In this document: one piece after another, positions 51,154-59,856 of the stretch
Layout: every line of letters begins with the position of its first letter
Numbering within the stretch: the stretch's first letter is position 1
From: a virus
Strand: one strand, 5' to 3'
Length of the DNA: 64,000 bases
Virus record (IMG/VR): IMGVR_UViG_3300048548_000653
Location: 1-64,000 of that record
The notes under the pieces: model-generated
The model's input: the letters and a program-made list of their open reading frames with translations, nothing else
Database searches by the model: none
Told to the model about the DNA's origin: nothing
Program-made: the position numbers and the translations under genes

Positions 51154-52764
51154 TTAAAACATATAAGTGCTAGTAAATGTAAAGTCGTCTGAGCCAACAC
51201 CTTCGTCTAGTGTTAGATTTTTAACTTCAATCAAAATTTTGTTTGCAGATAAATTTGCTCTAAATTCTAAAGCATTTAATAATGTACTATTACCAGTAAA
51301 GGTGAAATCATCTCCAAAGTCAACGGTGCTAGTGCTTAATGACTTATTCCATTCAAAACGCCAAGTGCCTCTTCTTGCAACTGGACCCGGAGTGTTGTTT
51401 GCAGTATATCTATATTCTACAAGGATGACACCTTTATCCACTGGTGCAGGTAAGCCCATAAAATATTCATAATCAAGTTTACCTAAAATACTTGTACTTA
51501 CAGGAAAACTTAATTCAACTTTATTTGGTCCTTCAACTTCGGGTGGATAAAGTGCTGTGTTCAGTAAAGGATCAACTGTTAAATCTGCTGTACGTTGAAA
51601 AAAGTCACCAGTGCTAACGTTGCCATCTTTTCCAAATCTAATTACACTATCGGTTGCATTTTGGCTATTTGCTCCATCAGTGCCCACAAAATTAAATTTG
51701 TTATTTCTCGATGTGTTGTATTTGCCGTTGTCAATAATAATAGCCTGAGCATCTATATTATTAAAAAGCATATTTTCTAGAGTATTGTATTGCGGACCTG
51801 TCTGCTGACCTGCTGCACCAATAATGCTATCAATACCAAATTTAAAACCATAACCACAAGTTTCAATTCTTCCACCATCAAATTGATTATAACTAGTATC
51901 GTCATCTGACAAATATGCGTAGGCCATATTTTCAACGTTTACGTTTTTAAAAATGTTTTGATTAGAGTCTAATGAACCTATACTTCCACTACGTAATTTA
52001 AAAGCGCCATAATCAACATCAGCACTGTCTCCAAAACTCCATTGTCCAACAATTCTCAAATTAGTAAATAGACTATCTCTACAATTTTGTAATATAACAG
52101 TTCCACCGTAACTACTATGAGTTATTGTCATATCACGTAAAGTGATGTATCTTGGTTGATTTGTACTGTCGTTTGTGCTGTCATCTGCATAATTACCACT
52201 ACCAACACTTTCACCATTTTTGGTATAGAATGCATTAGCACCTGTGCAGGTAATCAATGTTTTACCTATACCATCGCCGACAATGTTTGCAAATGGAGGA
52301 ATAAAGATTGAACTAGTAACTTGATATTCGCCTGCCGGTATACGCAATGTAATATTTTTATTAGCACCGCCTATAGGTGATAAAAACAATTGATCAACTG
52401 CTCTTTGTAATGCTGCTGTTTGATCTGAGCCATCGCCTGTTGCACCAAAGTCTGTGACACTTACAATATCATCTAGTTTTTGTGCAATAGAACGCTGAAT
52501 AGGAGTTGCACCAGTAGCACCCGTCTGCACATTGTCATTAGTTCTATATGTGTATTGTCCTACTAGATCAAGAATGTTGCTTTTTAATGTAAGTATTTCT
52601 GTGTTACCTGTAGCAGGAGCACCTTCACTTACACTACCATTACCTATATAAAGTTTTTGTAGATCAACTGCCCATCCTAGTTCACCACTTGAAAGTTGCG
52701 GCACACCCGATACCCTAGCTTTACCTCTACGATTTTGTATCCTTGAAATCTGTACAACGGCCAT
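51154..52764 (-). CDS. Tail fibre/tail spike with pectate-lyase-like beta-helix
   Basis: 536 aa. The N-terminus MAVVQISRIQNRRG, then LSSGELGWAVD and LYIGNG, is the conserved attachment module of cyanophage-type tail fibres. From about residue 110 (VTDFGATGDGSDQTAALQRA) to 390 it has the pectate-lyase-like right-handed helix; the C-terminal about 140 residues form the probable receptor-binding part. Late motif GGCTAAATAC and SD AGGAG precede it. Confidence 0.85.
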   Translation of the reverse strand: MAVVQISRIQNRRGKARVSGVPQLSSGELGWAVDLQKLYIGNGSVSEGAPATGNTEILTLKSNILDLVGQYTYRTNDNVQTGATGATPIQRSIAQKLDDIVSVTDFGATGDGSDQTAALQRAVDQLFLSPIGGANKNITLRIPAGEYQVTSSIFIPPFANIVGDGIGKTLITCTGANAFYTKNGESVGSGNYADDSTNDSTNQPRYITLRDMTITHSSYGGTVILQNCRDSLFTNLRIVGQWSFGDSADVDYGAFKLRSGSIGSLDSNQNIFKNVNVENMAYAYLSDDDTSYNQFDGGRIETCGYGFKFGIDSIIGAAGQQTGPQYNTLENMLFNNIDAQAIIIDNGKYNTSRNNKFNFVGTDGANSQNATDSVIRFGKDGNVSTGDFFQRTADLTVDPLLNTALYPPEVEGPNKVELSFPVSTSILGKLDYEYFMGLPAPVDKGVILVEYRYTANNTPGPVARRGTWRFEWNKSLSTSTVDFGDDFTFTGNSTLLNALEFRANLSANKILIEVKNLTLDEGVGSDDFTFTSTYMF

Positions 52765-52791
52765 TCTTAACTCCTGAATTATTGTTAGTAT

Positions 52792-53676
52792 TTAGCCGTT
52801 GATTAAGTTAAACTGATTCTTCAACTGTGCAACTACCGCTTGCCTAGTAATGCCCATCCTTTCAGCTATCTCATTATTAGATAGATTTGCGTGATAAAAG
52901 TCAAGTAATTGTTTTAATCTTTCTTCTGTCCAACCCTTCCTTTTGTTCATATAGTCACGGTGTTCCTTATTATATTTCGCTCTTAAAACAGGATCTTTCA
53001 TACGCTCTCTTCGCTGTTTAGCTCTGTGTATTGGATCACCAGTCAACCCGTGCTTGTAATTAGCATTACCAAATCCGCTACGATTTTTGCTGTAATTTGC
53101 TTTAGTTTCTTCGCTATGACGGAACCCAAGACCGCCATTTAATTTTGCACGTGACGCCACTATTTTTTCAATAGTTTCTTTTGGTTGCTTTTTACCTAGC
53201 AAATGTGGAACTAATTCGCCGCTTGCAAACATACGTTTTTTTGTTTCGCTTTGTCTTTTGTTCATTTCAGCTGTAGGCTTCCAGCCTTTCCTACGTGTAG
53301 CCCACTCGTTTTTCATCCATTGACGTTTAGCTTCTCTTTGTTCCTCTGTCAATTTTCTGCCATACATATGATTATTAGGTCCTGATTGATCTATGTATCT
53401 TGGATCGCCTATTCCAACATTGTAATATCTATTCCAACATCTTTTTTTCCTGTTCTTTAGATATGTGTGCTCTACAAATGCTATTTCTTCTTTAGTGCCT
53501 GTAAAAATAATTCTACGTCTAAATCCTTGAGGAATGTTATCCTTTGTAAAACTCTCCATCAACGTAGATGAATGAGTATAACTATTGTCTGGACTGCCTT
53601 GATGCTTTCCTATGTAATACATTTTGTTTTTTGCATCATACCAAATGTAAACAAAGCCGTCATCCGTGTTTTTCAT
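52792..53676 (-). CDS. GIY-YIG homing endonuclease
   Basis: 294 aa from ATG 53676. FVYIWYDAKNKMYYIGKH is the GIY-YIG core with the catalytic Arg region after it; NUMOD-like repeats (LTEEQREAKRQ, HSEETKANYS) and a C-terminal HTH (NEIAERMGITRQAVVAQL) bind DNA. Free-standing, inserted between exonuclease and tail fibre genes, overlapping the former by 17 bases. Confidence 0.85.
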   Translation of the reverse strand: MKNTDDGFVYIWYDAKNKMYYIGKHQGSPDNSYTHSSTLMESFTKDNIPQGFRRRIIFTGTKEEIAFVEHTYLKNRKKRCWNRYYNVGIGDPRYIDQSGPNNHMYGRKLTEEQREAKRQWMKNEWATRRKGWKPTAEMNKRQSETKKRMFASGELVPHLLGKKQPKETIEKIVASRAKLNGGLGFRHSEETKANYSKNRSGFGNANYKHGLTGDPIHRAKQRRERMKDPVLRAKYNKEHRDYMNKRKGWTEERLKQLLDFYHANLSNNEIAERMGITRQAVVAQLKNQFNLING

Positions 53677-54343
53677 AATACTGCCTGCATCTATTCCACC
53701 ACTCTTGTTCCCACTCTGCGAACTCGTCTGGCCACAAATCAAACTGCTGATACTCCAAGCCTCTACTGCACATAAAAATGTGTCCTTCACGTATGTCTGT
53801 GCCGTGTACTTCGTTGTGCCCTAATGCATATGCTGTAAGCTGTAAATAATAATCCTCTACCCATTCAGGCTTTTTGGGTTTATTGGTTTGCTTAAAATCC
53901 ATAATACAAGGATTGCCTTTGTATTGTCCTACCAAGTCAGTAGTACCTGCATAAATGTTAGGAACATAAAGGGGTACTTCGCTTCCCCATATCTCATCTA
54001 CGTGTACCATTGCTTCATCACGTATGACACAAGCCATTTGATATGCTTGTTGTGCATAAGGATTACTACCTGCACTTTCTGTCCACACGCCGTTGTCAAC
54101 ATAGTCTTCAAGATACTTGTGCATACGTGTGCCTACGCCGCTGGCTTCGGTTACAATCTCTTGTGCTTTTTGTTCACCTACACGTTTTTTCCACGCAATA
54201 AGATGACTCATATCTTTGGTACCGCTAAGAATAGTAGTTACGCTTGCTACTGGTGCACCACCTGGTGCAGCGTAACGGCGTTTGCCATTTACTTCTACAC
54301 GTTTTAATTTTTCGTATGTATACTTAGGTTTGATTAATGTCAT
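53660..54343 (-). CDS. PD-(D/E)XK exonuclease
   Basis: 227 aa. GTTDLVGQYKGNPCIMDFKQ gives D...DxK, and QLTAYALGHN is the RecB/Cas4-type QxxxY motif. T4-like cyanophages carry it as a single-gene exonuclease. It probably works in recombination or DNA processing. Its own sigma-70 promoter lies just upstream. Confidence 0.8.
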   Translation of the reverse strand: MTLIKPKYTYEKLKRVEVNGKRRYAAPGGAPVASVTTILSGTKDMSHLIAWKKRVGEQKAQEIVTEASGVGTRMHKYLEDYVDNGVWTESAGSNPYAQQAYQMACVIRDEAMVHVDEIWGSEVPLYVPNIYAGTTDLVGQYKGNPCIMDFKQTNKPKKPEWVEDYYLQLTAYALGHNEVHGTDIREGHIFMCSRGLEYQQFDLWPDEFAEWEQEWWNRCRQYYEKHG

Positions 54344-54348
54344 ACGTT

Positions 54349-54377
54349 ATGATAACATTAAAGATCGGATAAGTCAA
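54349..54377 (-). promoter_or_regulatory. Sigma-70 promoter of the exonuclease gene
   Basis: -35 TTGACT (54377-54372), 17-base spacer, -10 TATCAT (54354-54349), overlapping the last codons of the upstream frame. Confidence 0.65.
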
Positions 54378-54654
54378 CGGCTCGTTTTGCCATTTTTCCT
54401 ACACTGTCTCCATCAGCACCGCCTTTTGGTGCTTTGTCAACGAAACTTACTTCTTCCTGTGTGTAGTGTCCAATTAGTCCTTTGATTCTTTCGTCTGCTT
54501 GGTAAGCTGCATCAAATGTTTCATAGTTAAACTGTGGAACTTCATTGTTGTCCATCATTTTGTCTAAATCTTCAAATGAAATAGACTGGACACCTTCTGA
54601 CTTCAATAGTCGAAGTAATCGATAAAGATTGTCGCTGTTTACTTCTTCAGTTAC
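54358..54654 (-). CDS. Extension frame of the prohead-core-like gene (possible -1 frameshift product)
   Basis: 98 codons in the -1 frame directly after the slippery A AAA AAG at 54660-54654, starting VTEEVNSDNL and ending DLSDL. The frame has no ATG or GTG near its 5' end; the first possible start is a TTG at 54606 with no SD. Acidic and helical, like the scaffold protein it would extend. Either a frameshifted C-terminal extension (total about 492 aa), a separate TTG gene, or the result of an error in the A9 run. Confidence 0.5.
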   Translation of the reverse strand, partial: VTEEVNSDNLYRLLRLLKSEGVQSISFEDLDKMMDNNEVPQFNYETFDAAYQADERIKGLIGHYTQEEVSFVDKAPKGGADGDSVGKMAKRAVDLSDL

Positions 54655-55835
54655 TTTTTTTTTGAAAGTGTACGTGCTAGTTTACGTGAGTCAACACTTT
54701 CACTCGGTGCTGCTCTACGATCGCCTCTCATAGCTTTTAATTTTGCAAGTGCTTGTGGATTTAATTTCAATACACCTGCATCAATCATCATTTTTACAGC
54801 CGGATCATCTAGCATAAATTCTGCAGGAACTTTGTTTCCATCTTTATCAAATGTCCAATATTGTTTACCTTTGATATTTTGTTTTGGTCCTGAACCAAAC
54901 TTATTTTGAATACTTTTTTGTAAATTTAGATCTGCAGGATCGTTGCTGTCCATTCCACCAAACTCGTCTAGTTCAACACTTTCACGTGTCTCTCTGCCTG
55001 CTGGTTCTTCGCCGCCTGCTGCTGCTGGTGCTGCTGCAAAATCATCATCTGCGGGTGGCACAACACCTGCTGCATCATCCATATCAACGGTTGGCTCTAA
55101 GCCTGCAGCCATATCGTCGCCGCCCATTGGAGGCTGCATTTCACCTTCGCCTGTCAACATCATAACACCACTACTCAGTGCGCCTCTAGTTGACTCTAAT
55201 GAAGCATAAAGTTCGTCCAAGCTTGCTTTGATTGTTTCAACATACTGGTTACTTTGATCTACGCCCATTTCGTCTCTAACAGCATCAGCAAGATCCAACA
55301 TTGATTCTGTTTTCATTTCTGCTGTATCTTCCATCCAACCTGTTACTCTGTCAACCATATCCTTAGCTGCCATAACAATCTCTGCTTGGTCTTCTGCACC
55401 TTCACGTACAACAGATTCTTTTGCTTCTGCATCTGCTTTTTTGTTACCAGCATCGACCATTGCTTTGATACCTTTAGACTTTTTGTCTTTGGCTGCTTTT
55501 TTCATTGGCTCTTTTTTGTCGCCATCTTTATCCAAATCAAGGAAATCTGGCTTTGCACCTTCTAGCATATCATCATCAATGTCACCACGTTCACTAATTT
55601 CAGCATTTAACACATCTAAAAATAATTTAGATTTTTGATACTCATCGCTTTCAACTACATTACTAAAACTTTCGTTCATTTCGATTTGACTTAGTCTTGT
55701 TCTAAGTTTGTTACGAGCATTATGTAATTGTGCTAGTGTAAAAGATTCTAATGCAATGCGTTTTCCGAAACGTTTTGCAAGGCTTTCGTTTAATTTTTTT
55801 GCTGTTACTGGTTTAGCGAACTCTGAAATATTCAT
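54651..55835 (-). CDS. Prohead core/scaffold-like protein
   Basis: 394 aa. The start MNISEFAKPVTAKKLNESLA and LHNARNKLRTRLSQIEMNES match head-assembly proteins of T4-like cyanophages. The middle has FLDLDKDGDKKEPMKKAA (EF-hand-like), long acidic Pro/Ala-rich linkers and several I/L-x-E sites for a prohead protease. The gene ends CTT TCA AAA AAA AAG TAA, a slippery site next to the stop. Late-type GATAAATAC precedes it. Confidence 0.65.
   Translation of the reverse strand: MNISEFAKPVTAKKLNESLAKRFGKRIALESFTLAQLHNARNKLRTRLSQIEMNESFSNVVESDEYQKSKLFLDVLNAEISERGDIDDDMLEGAKPDFLDLDKDGDKKEPMKKAAKDKKSKGIKAMVDAGNKKADAEAKESVVREGAEDQAEIVMAAKDMVDRVTGWMEDTAEMKTESMLDLADAVRDEMGVDQSNQYVETIKASLDELYASLESTRGALSSGVMMLTGEGEMQPPMGGDDMAAGLEPTVDMDDAAGVVPPADDDFAAAPAAAGGEEPAGRETRESVELDEFGGMDSNDPADLNLQKSIQNKFGSGPKQNIKGKQYWTFDKDGNKVPAEFMLDDPAVKMMIDAGVLKLNPQALAKLKAMRGDRRAAPSESVDSRKLARTLSKKK
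54654..54660 (-). promoter_or_regulatory. Candidate -1 frameshift site A AAA AAG
   Basis: Same heptamer as E. coli dnaX, inside A9, with the zero-frame stop TAA immediately after it. A weak hairpin (ACTTC-GACTATT-GAAGT, 54616-54600) lies 38 bases downstream, too far to be a typical stimulator. Confidence 0.45.
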
Positions 55836-55869
55836 TGGTGATTTCCTATGTTATTAAAAGTATTTATCT

Positions 55870-56283
55870 CTAGTAAAAGATTATTTGTTCTAATTTATTA
55901 TTAATTGCACGTAGTTCGTCGTATGCAACACTTAATCTAATATCTAGCACATCTTTTTTGTGGTCATCTTTAGTTTTATCTATTGTATGTTGATAAAATC
56001 TTGCATCTAATTCGTGTTTTTGTATTTTTTGATCTAAAACTAGGATGTAATTTATCTTTTCATTTTCATTATATAATTTTGCTATTGCAAGAGCACTATG
56101 CTTACTATAAACTGATCCTATTTGTTCTTGTTTTTTACTATCAAATAAAATAAAGCTTTTGTCTTTTAGTTGGCGTATAACAACAGGTCCAATGCGTATA
56201 GAGTTACCTACCTTTACAGGCAAAGGATGTTTCTTCACTCCACAAGAAATGAGAGTTTTTAATTCATTAATTAGATGCTGCAT
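55870..56283 (-). CDS. Hypothetical protein
   Basis: 137 aa, Lys-rich, helical. Residues 25-75 look like a small beta domain (IRIGPVVIRQLKDKSFILFD). No recognised domain. Overlaps the upstream gene by 17 bases. Confidence 0.6.
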   Translation of the reverse strand: MQHLINELKTLISCGVKKHPLPVKVGNSIRIGPVVIRQLKDKSFILFDSKKQEQIGSVYSKHSALAIAKLYNENEKINYILVLDQKIQKHELDARFYQHTIDKTKDDHKKDVLDIRLSVAYDELRAINNKLEQIIFY

Positions 56284-56476
56284 TATTAACCAGATACTGC
56301 TTTCCTTGATATAAGACTTTTTTAATTATATCTTTTCTTATCAAATTGTCAAGAACATATTGCTGTCTTTCTGTAAATTCTTCGTAATCACATAATGTTT
56401 CCATTTTTGCAAGTAATTTCTTTTCCTCTAAAGAAATTTGTACTCTAAGTTCATTAGTGATTTGTTTAAAATTCAT
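56267..56476 (-). CDS. Small helical hypothetical protein
   Basis: 69 aa, with a possible winged-helix-like tail (QQYVLDNLIRKDIIKKVLYQ). No recognised domain. Shares one base with the upstream stop. Confidence 0.6.
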   Translation of the reverse strand: MNFKQITNELRVQISLEEKKLLAKMETLCDYEEFTERQQYVLDNLIRKDIIKKVLYQGKQYLVNNAASN

Positions 56477-56742
56477 TAGACTGCTGTGCTACCAGTTGTA
56501 TTAGCAGCACCCATCGTATCTGGTTGTTGCGCTTGTTGCGCTTTTGATTTTCTTGCAGCGGCAACAGCTAGAGTCGCTGCTCTAACTTGTTCGTCTGCTG
56601 ATTTTTTTTGTAAGGTAAGTTGACGCATTTGGTCTTGAATAGAAACTACACCGTCTTTTGCCTGTTGCAATGCATCTTGTGCTTGCTTAACCGGATCTAC
56701 CATTGGTGCCTCATCTAGTTTTTGTAAATCAGTGATTTTCAT
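56476..56742 (-). CDS. Small coiled-coil protein
   Basis: 88 aa. The N-terminus MKITDLQKLDEAPM contains LDE then A, a prohead-protease-type site. Gln/Ala-rich coiled coil follows. Possibly a head-internal protein. ATGA overlap with the upstream gene. Confidence 0.6.
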   Translation of the reverse strand: MKITDLQKLDEAPMVDPVKQAQDALQQAKDGVVSIQDQMRQLTLQKKSADEQVRAATLAVAAARKSKAQQAQQPDTMGAANTTGSTAV

Positions 56743-56999
56743 CTATTCATTGCCTTTACTCTGATACTCGCTGCATTAGTCTTTTTTGTACGTTTTGCTT
56801 TACGAGTCATTTTGCTTCCCATTCTTGCTTTGGTTATTGCTAACCTAAGTCTTTTCTTTACGTCTGGTGGAGCAAAACATTGGGCTACATTTGTAACTGT
56901 TCTACCTTTTCTTGGACCGGAGGTACATCGGTATTTTCTTACTACCTTATTTCCTCTTTTGGCGAATACCTGTCTTTCAAAAAGTTCTCTAATTAACAT
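56739..56999 (-). CDS. Small basic phage protein
   Basis: 86 aa from ATG 56999; MLIRELFERQ at the N-terminus, then RKYRCTSGPRKGRTVTNVAQ and CFAPP, and a Lys/Arg-rich C-terminus. Conserved in T4-like cyanophages without known function; the charge suggests DNA binding, and the N-terminus again looks like a capsid tag. Confidence 0.7.
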   Translation of the reverse strand: MLIRELFERQVFAKRGNKVVRKYRCTSGPRKGRTVTNVAQCFAPPDVKKRLRLAITKARMGSKMTRKAKRTKKTNAASIRVKAMNR

Positions 57000-57000
57000 T

Positions 57001-57231
57001 TTACAATTGCATAACGATAACAACTATAGTTGATAATAAACCTGCTACAATTGTGCCTGCTGCTCCTATAATAACTTTTACAAGGCTTTGTTGTCCTGAT
57101 GCCATTTGTTCGGCAATGCCGTCTAGTTTATCTTCAACAGTGCTTAGACGCTTTTCAAATTGTTCGTAGCGTAATGCACACAAATCTACGTGTGCTTCTA
57201 AGCTCTCTTTTTCGATTGATTTAGTCGACAT
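57001..57231 (-). CDS. Membrane-anchored coiled-coil protein (XhlA-like)
   Basis: 76 aa. A coiled coil (residues about 15-48, FEKRLSTVEDKLDGIAEQM) and a C-terminal membrane helix (51-75), the layout of XhlA haemolysin-like phage proteins. Could take part in lysis. Confidence 0.65.
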   Translation of the reverse strand: MSTKSIEKESLEAHVDLCALRYEQFEKRLSTVEDKLDGIAEQMASGQQSLVKVIIGAAGTIVAGLLSTIVVIVMQL

Positions 57232-57307
57232 TCATTACTCCAATATATTTACGACAGGAAATAGCCTTTTCGTTACCTAATAAATGCCTAAGTGTTCTAC
57301 CACTGTA

Positions 57308-57682
57308 TTATTTATCATCAACTATACCAAAAAGAATATTAATTTTTTCTCCTTTTGTAATAAAAATTGGCTGATCGAAATTCGCAGTTTCATTTAATTC
57401 GGTCACAAAAGGAACCAGCATAAAATCTTTGCATAGCATTTCTAAATTTAAAGCGTCTTCATATTCAACAGTAAAATTCAATTGCCAAGCTTTATTGTCG
57501 CCAAATACATCGTTTTTAGTTATAAAAGGATCAAAGTTAATAGTTGGGTTTACCCTAAGTCCAATTGTGTTTATCACTGTGAGAAAGTTTTGTTTTTGTC
57601 CATATAAAATTTTGTCTTCTCTTGAAGTCCTTGGATGATTTGTAATATCAACTGTGGTTATTAAATAAAAGTTAGTATGCAT
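57308..57682 (-). CDS. Hypothetical protein
   Basis: 124 aa from ATG 57682; the first four residues of the longer frame come from a TTG and are rejected. Beta-rich. No recognised domain. Overlaps the sulfotransferase end by 11 bases. Confidence 0.55.
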   Translation of the reverse strand: MHTNFYLITTVDITNHPRTSREDKILYGQKQNFLTVINTIGLRVNPTINFDPFITKNDVFGDNKAWQLNFTVEYEDALNLEMLCKDFMLVPFVTELNETANFDQPIFITKGEKINILFGIVDDK

Positions 57683-58226
57683 AGCCGTATTCAATAATAT
57701 CCTTTAGGAATATATCCCAAACCAAGTCTCGTAATTCTGGTGTATATAAATCTTTATAATTGTGTTCTCTAGATAAGTTTAACACAGGCAAGGGCTTATT
57801 GCAACCTAATAGTTCTTGTATCTGTACAAAGTCATCTTCCAGTGTTTCGTATTTGAGTATAATAGTATGTGTACCAAACCAACTGTGCTGTGGAGTATGC
57901 AATCTATACCAATTACGAGCCCAAAGTAAAAAGGGTTGATAACTTAAATTAGTTTCAAAGTTGCTTACTCTACTCAACAACCACTGCTTGAAGTTTGTTC
58001 TGCCGCCGTCGCTGAACATATACCAACTTGCCATCCTTGCCCAAGGATTGCGTACAACACCAAATGTTTTTTGTGTGCGTGGAAAGTATTCGTTGACTTC
58101 TACAATGTGTCCGTGCTTACGGCCTTCAATAGTGGTAAAGTTTGTGTCTAGCCAATTCGAAATACTGGTGCCAGCAGTTTTAGGATTATGTATAAATGTG
58201 ACTTGCTCATTAGGTAGGTGTCGCAT
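57672..58226 (-). CDS. Sulfotransferase-like protein
   Basis: 184 aa. FIHNPKTAGTSI is the 5'-PSB loop that binds PAPS, and VVRNPWARMASWY the 3'-phosphate loop. Small for the family but both signatures are intact. It may sulfate a surface glycan or virion part. ATG lies three bases after GTAAATAT without SD (leaderless-like). Confidence 0.75.
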   Translation of the reverse strand: MRHLPNEQVTFIHNPKTAGTSISNWLDTNFTTIEGRKHGHIVEVNEYFPRTQKTFGVVRNPWARMASWYMFSDGGRTNFKQWLLSRVSNFETNLSYQPFLLWARNWYRLHTPQHSWFGTHTIILKYETLEDDFVQIQELLGCNKPLPVLNLSREHNYKDLYTPELRDLVWDIFLKDIIEYGYAY

Positions 58227-58240
58227 ACTATATTTACAGT

Positions 58241-58272
58241 CACAAAAAAAGGCCCACTTAAAAAGTGAGCCT
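58241..58272 (-). terminator. Rho-independent terminator
   Basis: Minus strand AAGGCTCACTT...AAGTGGGCCTT followed by seven T's, ending the 58298-58645 transcript. Confidence 0.85.
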
Positions 58273-58297
58273 TAATTATTATTAAGTTAATTAAAAC

Positions 58298-58645
58298 TTA
58301 TGCTGCGTCGAACGCATCCAAATCACGGATAAGAACAACTTGTGATGATAAATCAATACCGTCTACTGTTCCTAATGCTTGGTGTCTAGCTGTCAAAGAC
58401 GCTGCATCTGAATGATGTCCGTCGATGATTGCAAAGATTTTACCTGCTGTACCTGTTGATTTGTACATTAATGGTGAAAACTCACGTACGATTGTTTCAA
58501 TCGCTCCGCCAATTCCGTCTTTTGCTGCTAATGAAGCACCAGCGTCGATTTCGATCGCTGTAATTTGTGATGTGCTGTACTGTTCGCCGTGATCATAACC
58601 TGATCCTGTTCCCGCTACTGGGTTTACTCTTGTGAAAGCTGCCAT
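58298..58645 (-). CDS. Hypothetical virion-type protein
   Basis: 115 aa, beta-rich and Ala/Gly-rich, few Cys or Lys. Single-gene late unit with promoter CTAAATAC, leader hairpin, strong SD and terminator, the pattern expected for a highly expressed structural protein. Identity not recognised. Confidence 0.65.
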   Translation of the reverse strand: MAAFTRVNPVAGTGSGYDHGEQYSTSQITAIEIDAGASLAAKDGIGGAIETIVREFSPLMYKSTGTAGKIFAIIDGHHSDAASLTARHQALGTVDGIDLSSQVVLIRDLDAFDAA

Positions 58646-58660
58646 TTTAATCTCCTATGT

Positions 58661-58708
58661 TCTCTAATGACCACTCCATTCTCTATGGAGTTTCTTATAT
58701 TGTATTTA
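58661..58708 (-). promoter_or_regulatory. Late promoter motif with leader hairpin
   Basis: ATACTAAATACAATATAAG followed by ACTCCAT-AGAGA-ATGGAGT (7-bp perfect stem), then SD TAGGAG at ATG 58645. The clearest case of the promoter-hairpin-SD layout. Confidence 0.6.
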
Positions 58709-58728
58709 GTATATTGAGATAAAAACGG

Positions 58729-59598
58729 TTACTTACGGGCTTTTTTTGCACGATTATGCAATATTTTAAGTTGATCTATATATGCAGGACCTGCTTTTAC
58801 AATGTCGTGAACTATCATAACCAACGGAAAGTACGCTGATGCAATGCTTGCAGGTATTGTTTGACCTTTGCTGATCATATTTAAAAAACGACTTACAAAA
58901 GGTAAACTGTTTACTGGCAGTATCAATCTATACATTTGTACGTCTGCCATACCCATTTTATCCGGTGTGCTTATTTTTGGTTCTGGATCAGTAGCATTAA
59001 AATCTTCTAAGTTATTATCACCAGCAAACTTGCTGAACATAGGCATAACATCACTATCACTTAATTTACTTCTAGCCGCAAACAATAAACGTGTAATGGT
59101 TGTTTTTCTTTCTGCTTGTGTGTCAGTGTTAAATGTATTCAGCCTTCTACGTATTTCTCTATATTGAGGATTAGATATATCTAAATCGGATTCTATCAAT
59201 GCTAATGCTTTAATGTCTTCCGGAGTAACACTATCGCCGCTTGCAAGACGTCTAAGGAAGCCATTTAGTTTTCCTACACTAATGACTGTAGTTTTTCTTA
59301 ATTTTGCAGCTGAATCAAAATCTTTTAATTTTTTTAGAGCAGATTCATCACCCATTATAAAATAATAAAGATTGAACAAATCTGTGCTGTCAATTCTAAA
59401 ACGATTATATTCTCTAAACATTACAGTTTTGTATGCATATTTCATAGCATCAGTTTTATGTTTGCGATAAAAACGCATAGCTTGTAAACAAAGGATTGTG
59501 AGGTATGCTTTTTCTTTACAGTCAGTGTAAGATAGCAAACGCTGATTTCTTGCATCACGAGTCATTCTTGACTCCTGTAAATCTTTTATGAAATTCAT
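58729..59598 (-). CDS. Hypothetical phage protein (conserved in T4-like cyanophages)
   Basis: 289 aa. MNFIKDLQESRMTRDARNQR at the N-terminus, with LQE then S as a prohead-protease-type site. Helical, with a late hydrophobic stretch (residues about 230-265). Overlaps the upstream small gene by 4 bases. Probably virion-related. Confidence 0.65.
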   Translation of the reverse strand: MNFIKDLQESRMTRDARNQRLLSYTDCKEKAYLTILCLQAMRFYRKHKTDAMKYAYKTVMFREYNRFRIDSTDLFNLYYFIMGDESALKKLKDFDSAAKLRKTTVISVGKLNGFLRRLASGDSVTPEDIKALALIESDLDISNPQYREIRRRLNTFNTDTQAERKTTITRLLFAARSKLSDSDVMPMFSKFAGDNNLEDFNATDPEPKISTPDKMGMADVQMYRLILPVNSLPFVSRFLNMISKGQTIPASIASAYFPLVMIVHDIVKAGPAYIDQLKILHNRAKKARK

Positions 59599-59849
59599 CT
59601 TCGCTTGCTTTCTTTTATTTTTTCTACACCAACTTTAAATTTTTTACTACTACCAGCTTTGATGCTATTGATCAATCTTCTTTCAAGATCAATAGCTTGC
59701 TCAGTATCATATATTTTATGCACTTGTTCAAGTAGATTTACTGCACTATCAATAATGTTAGTGCCTGTAGTCTGAATAAAATCATCACTGCGTTCTTCAA
59801 CACGTAGATTACTTAATTCTTCTAATATACTTCTAGTGCGTTTTCTCAT
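59595..59849 (-). CDS. Small hypothetical phage protein
   Basis: 84 aa, helical. Start MRKRTRSILEELSNLRVEER resembles a short family in T4-like cyanophages that precedes the 58729-type gene. ATG is three bases after ATAAATAC, with no SD. Confidence 0.65.
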   Translation of the reverse strand: MRKRTRSILEELSNLRVEERSDDFIQTTGTNIIDSAVNLLEQVHKIYDTEQAIDLERRLINSIKAGSSKKFKVGVEKIKESKRR

Positions 59850-59856
59850 ACTGTAT

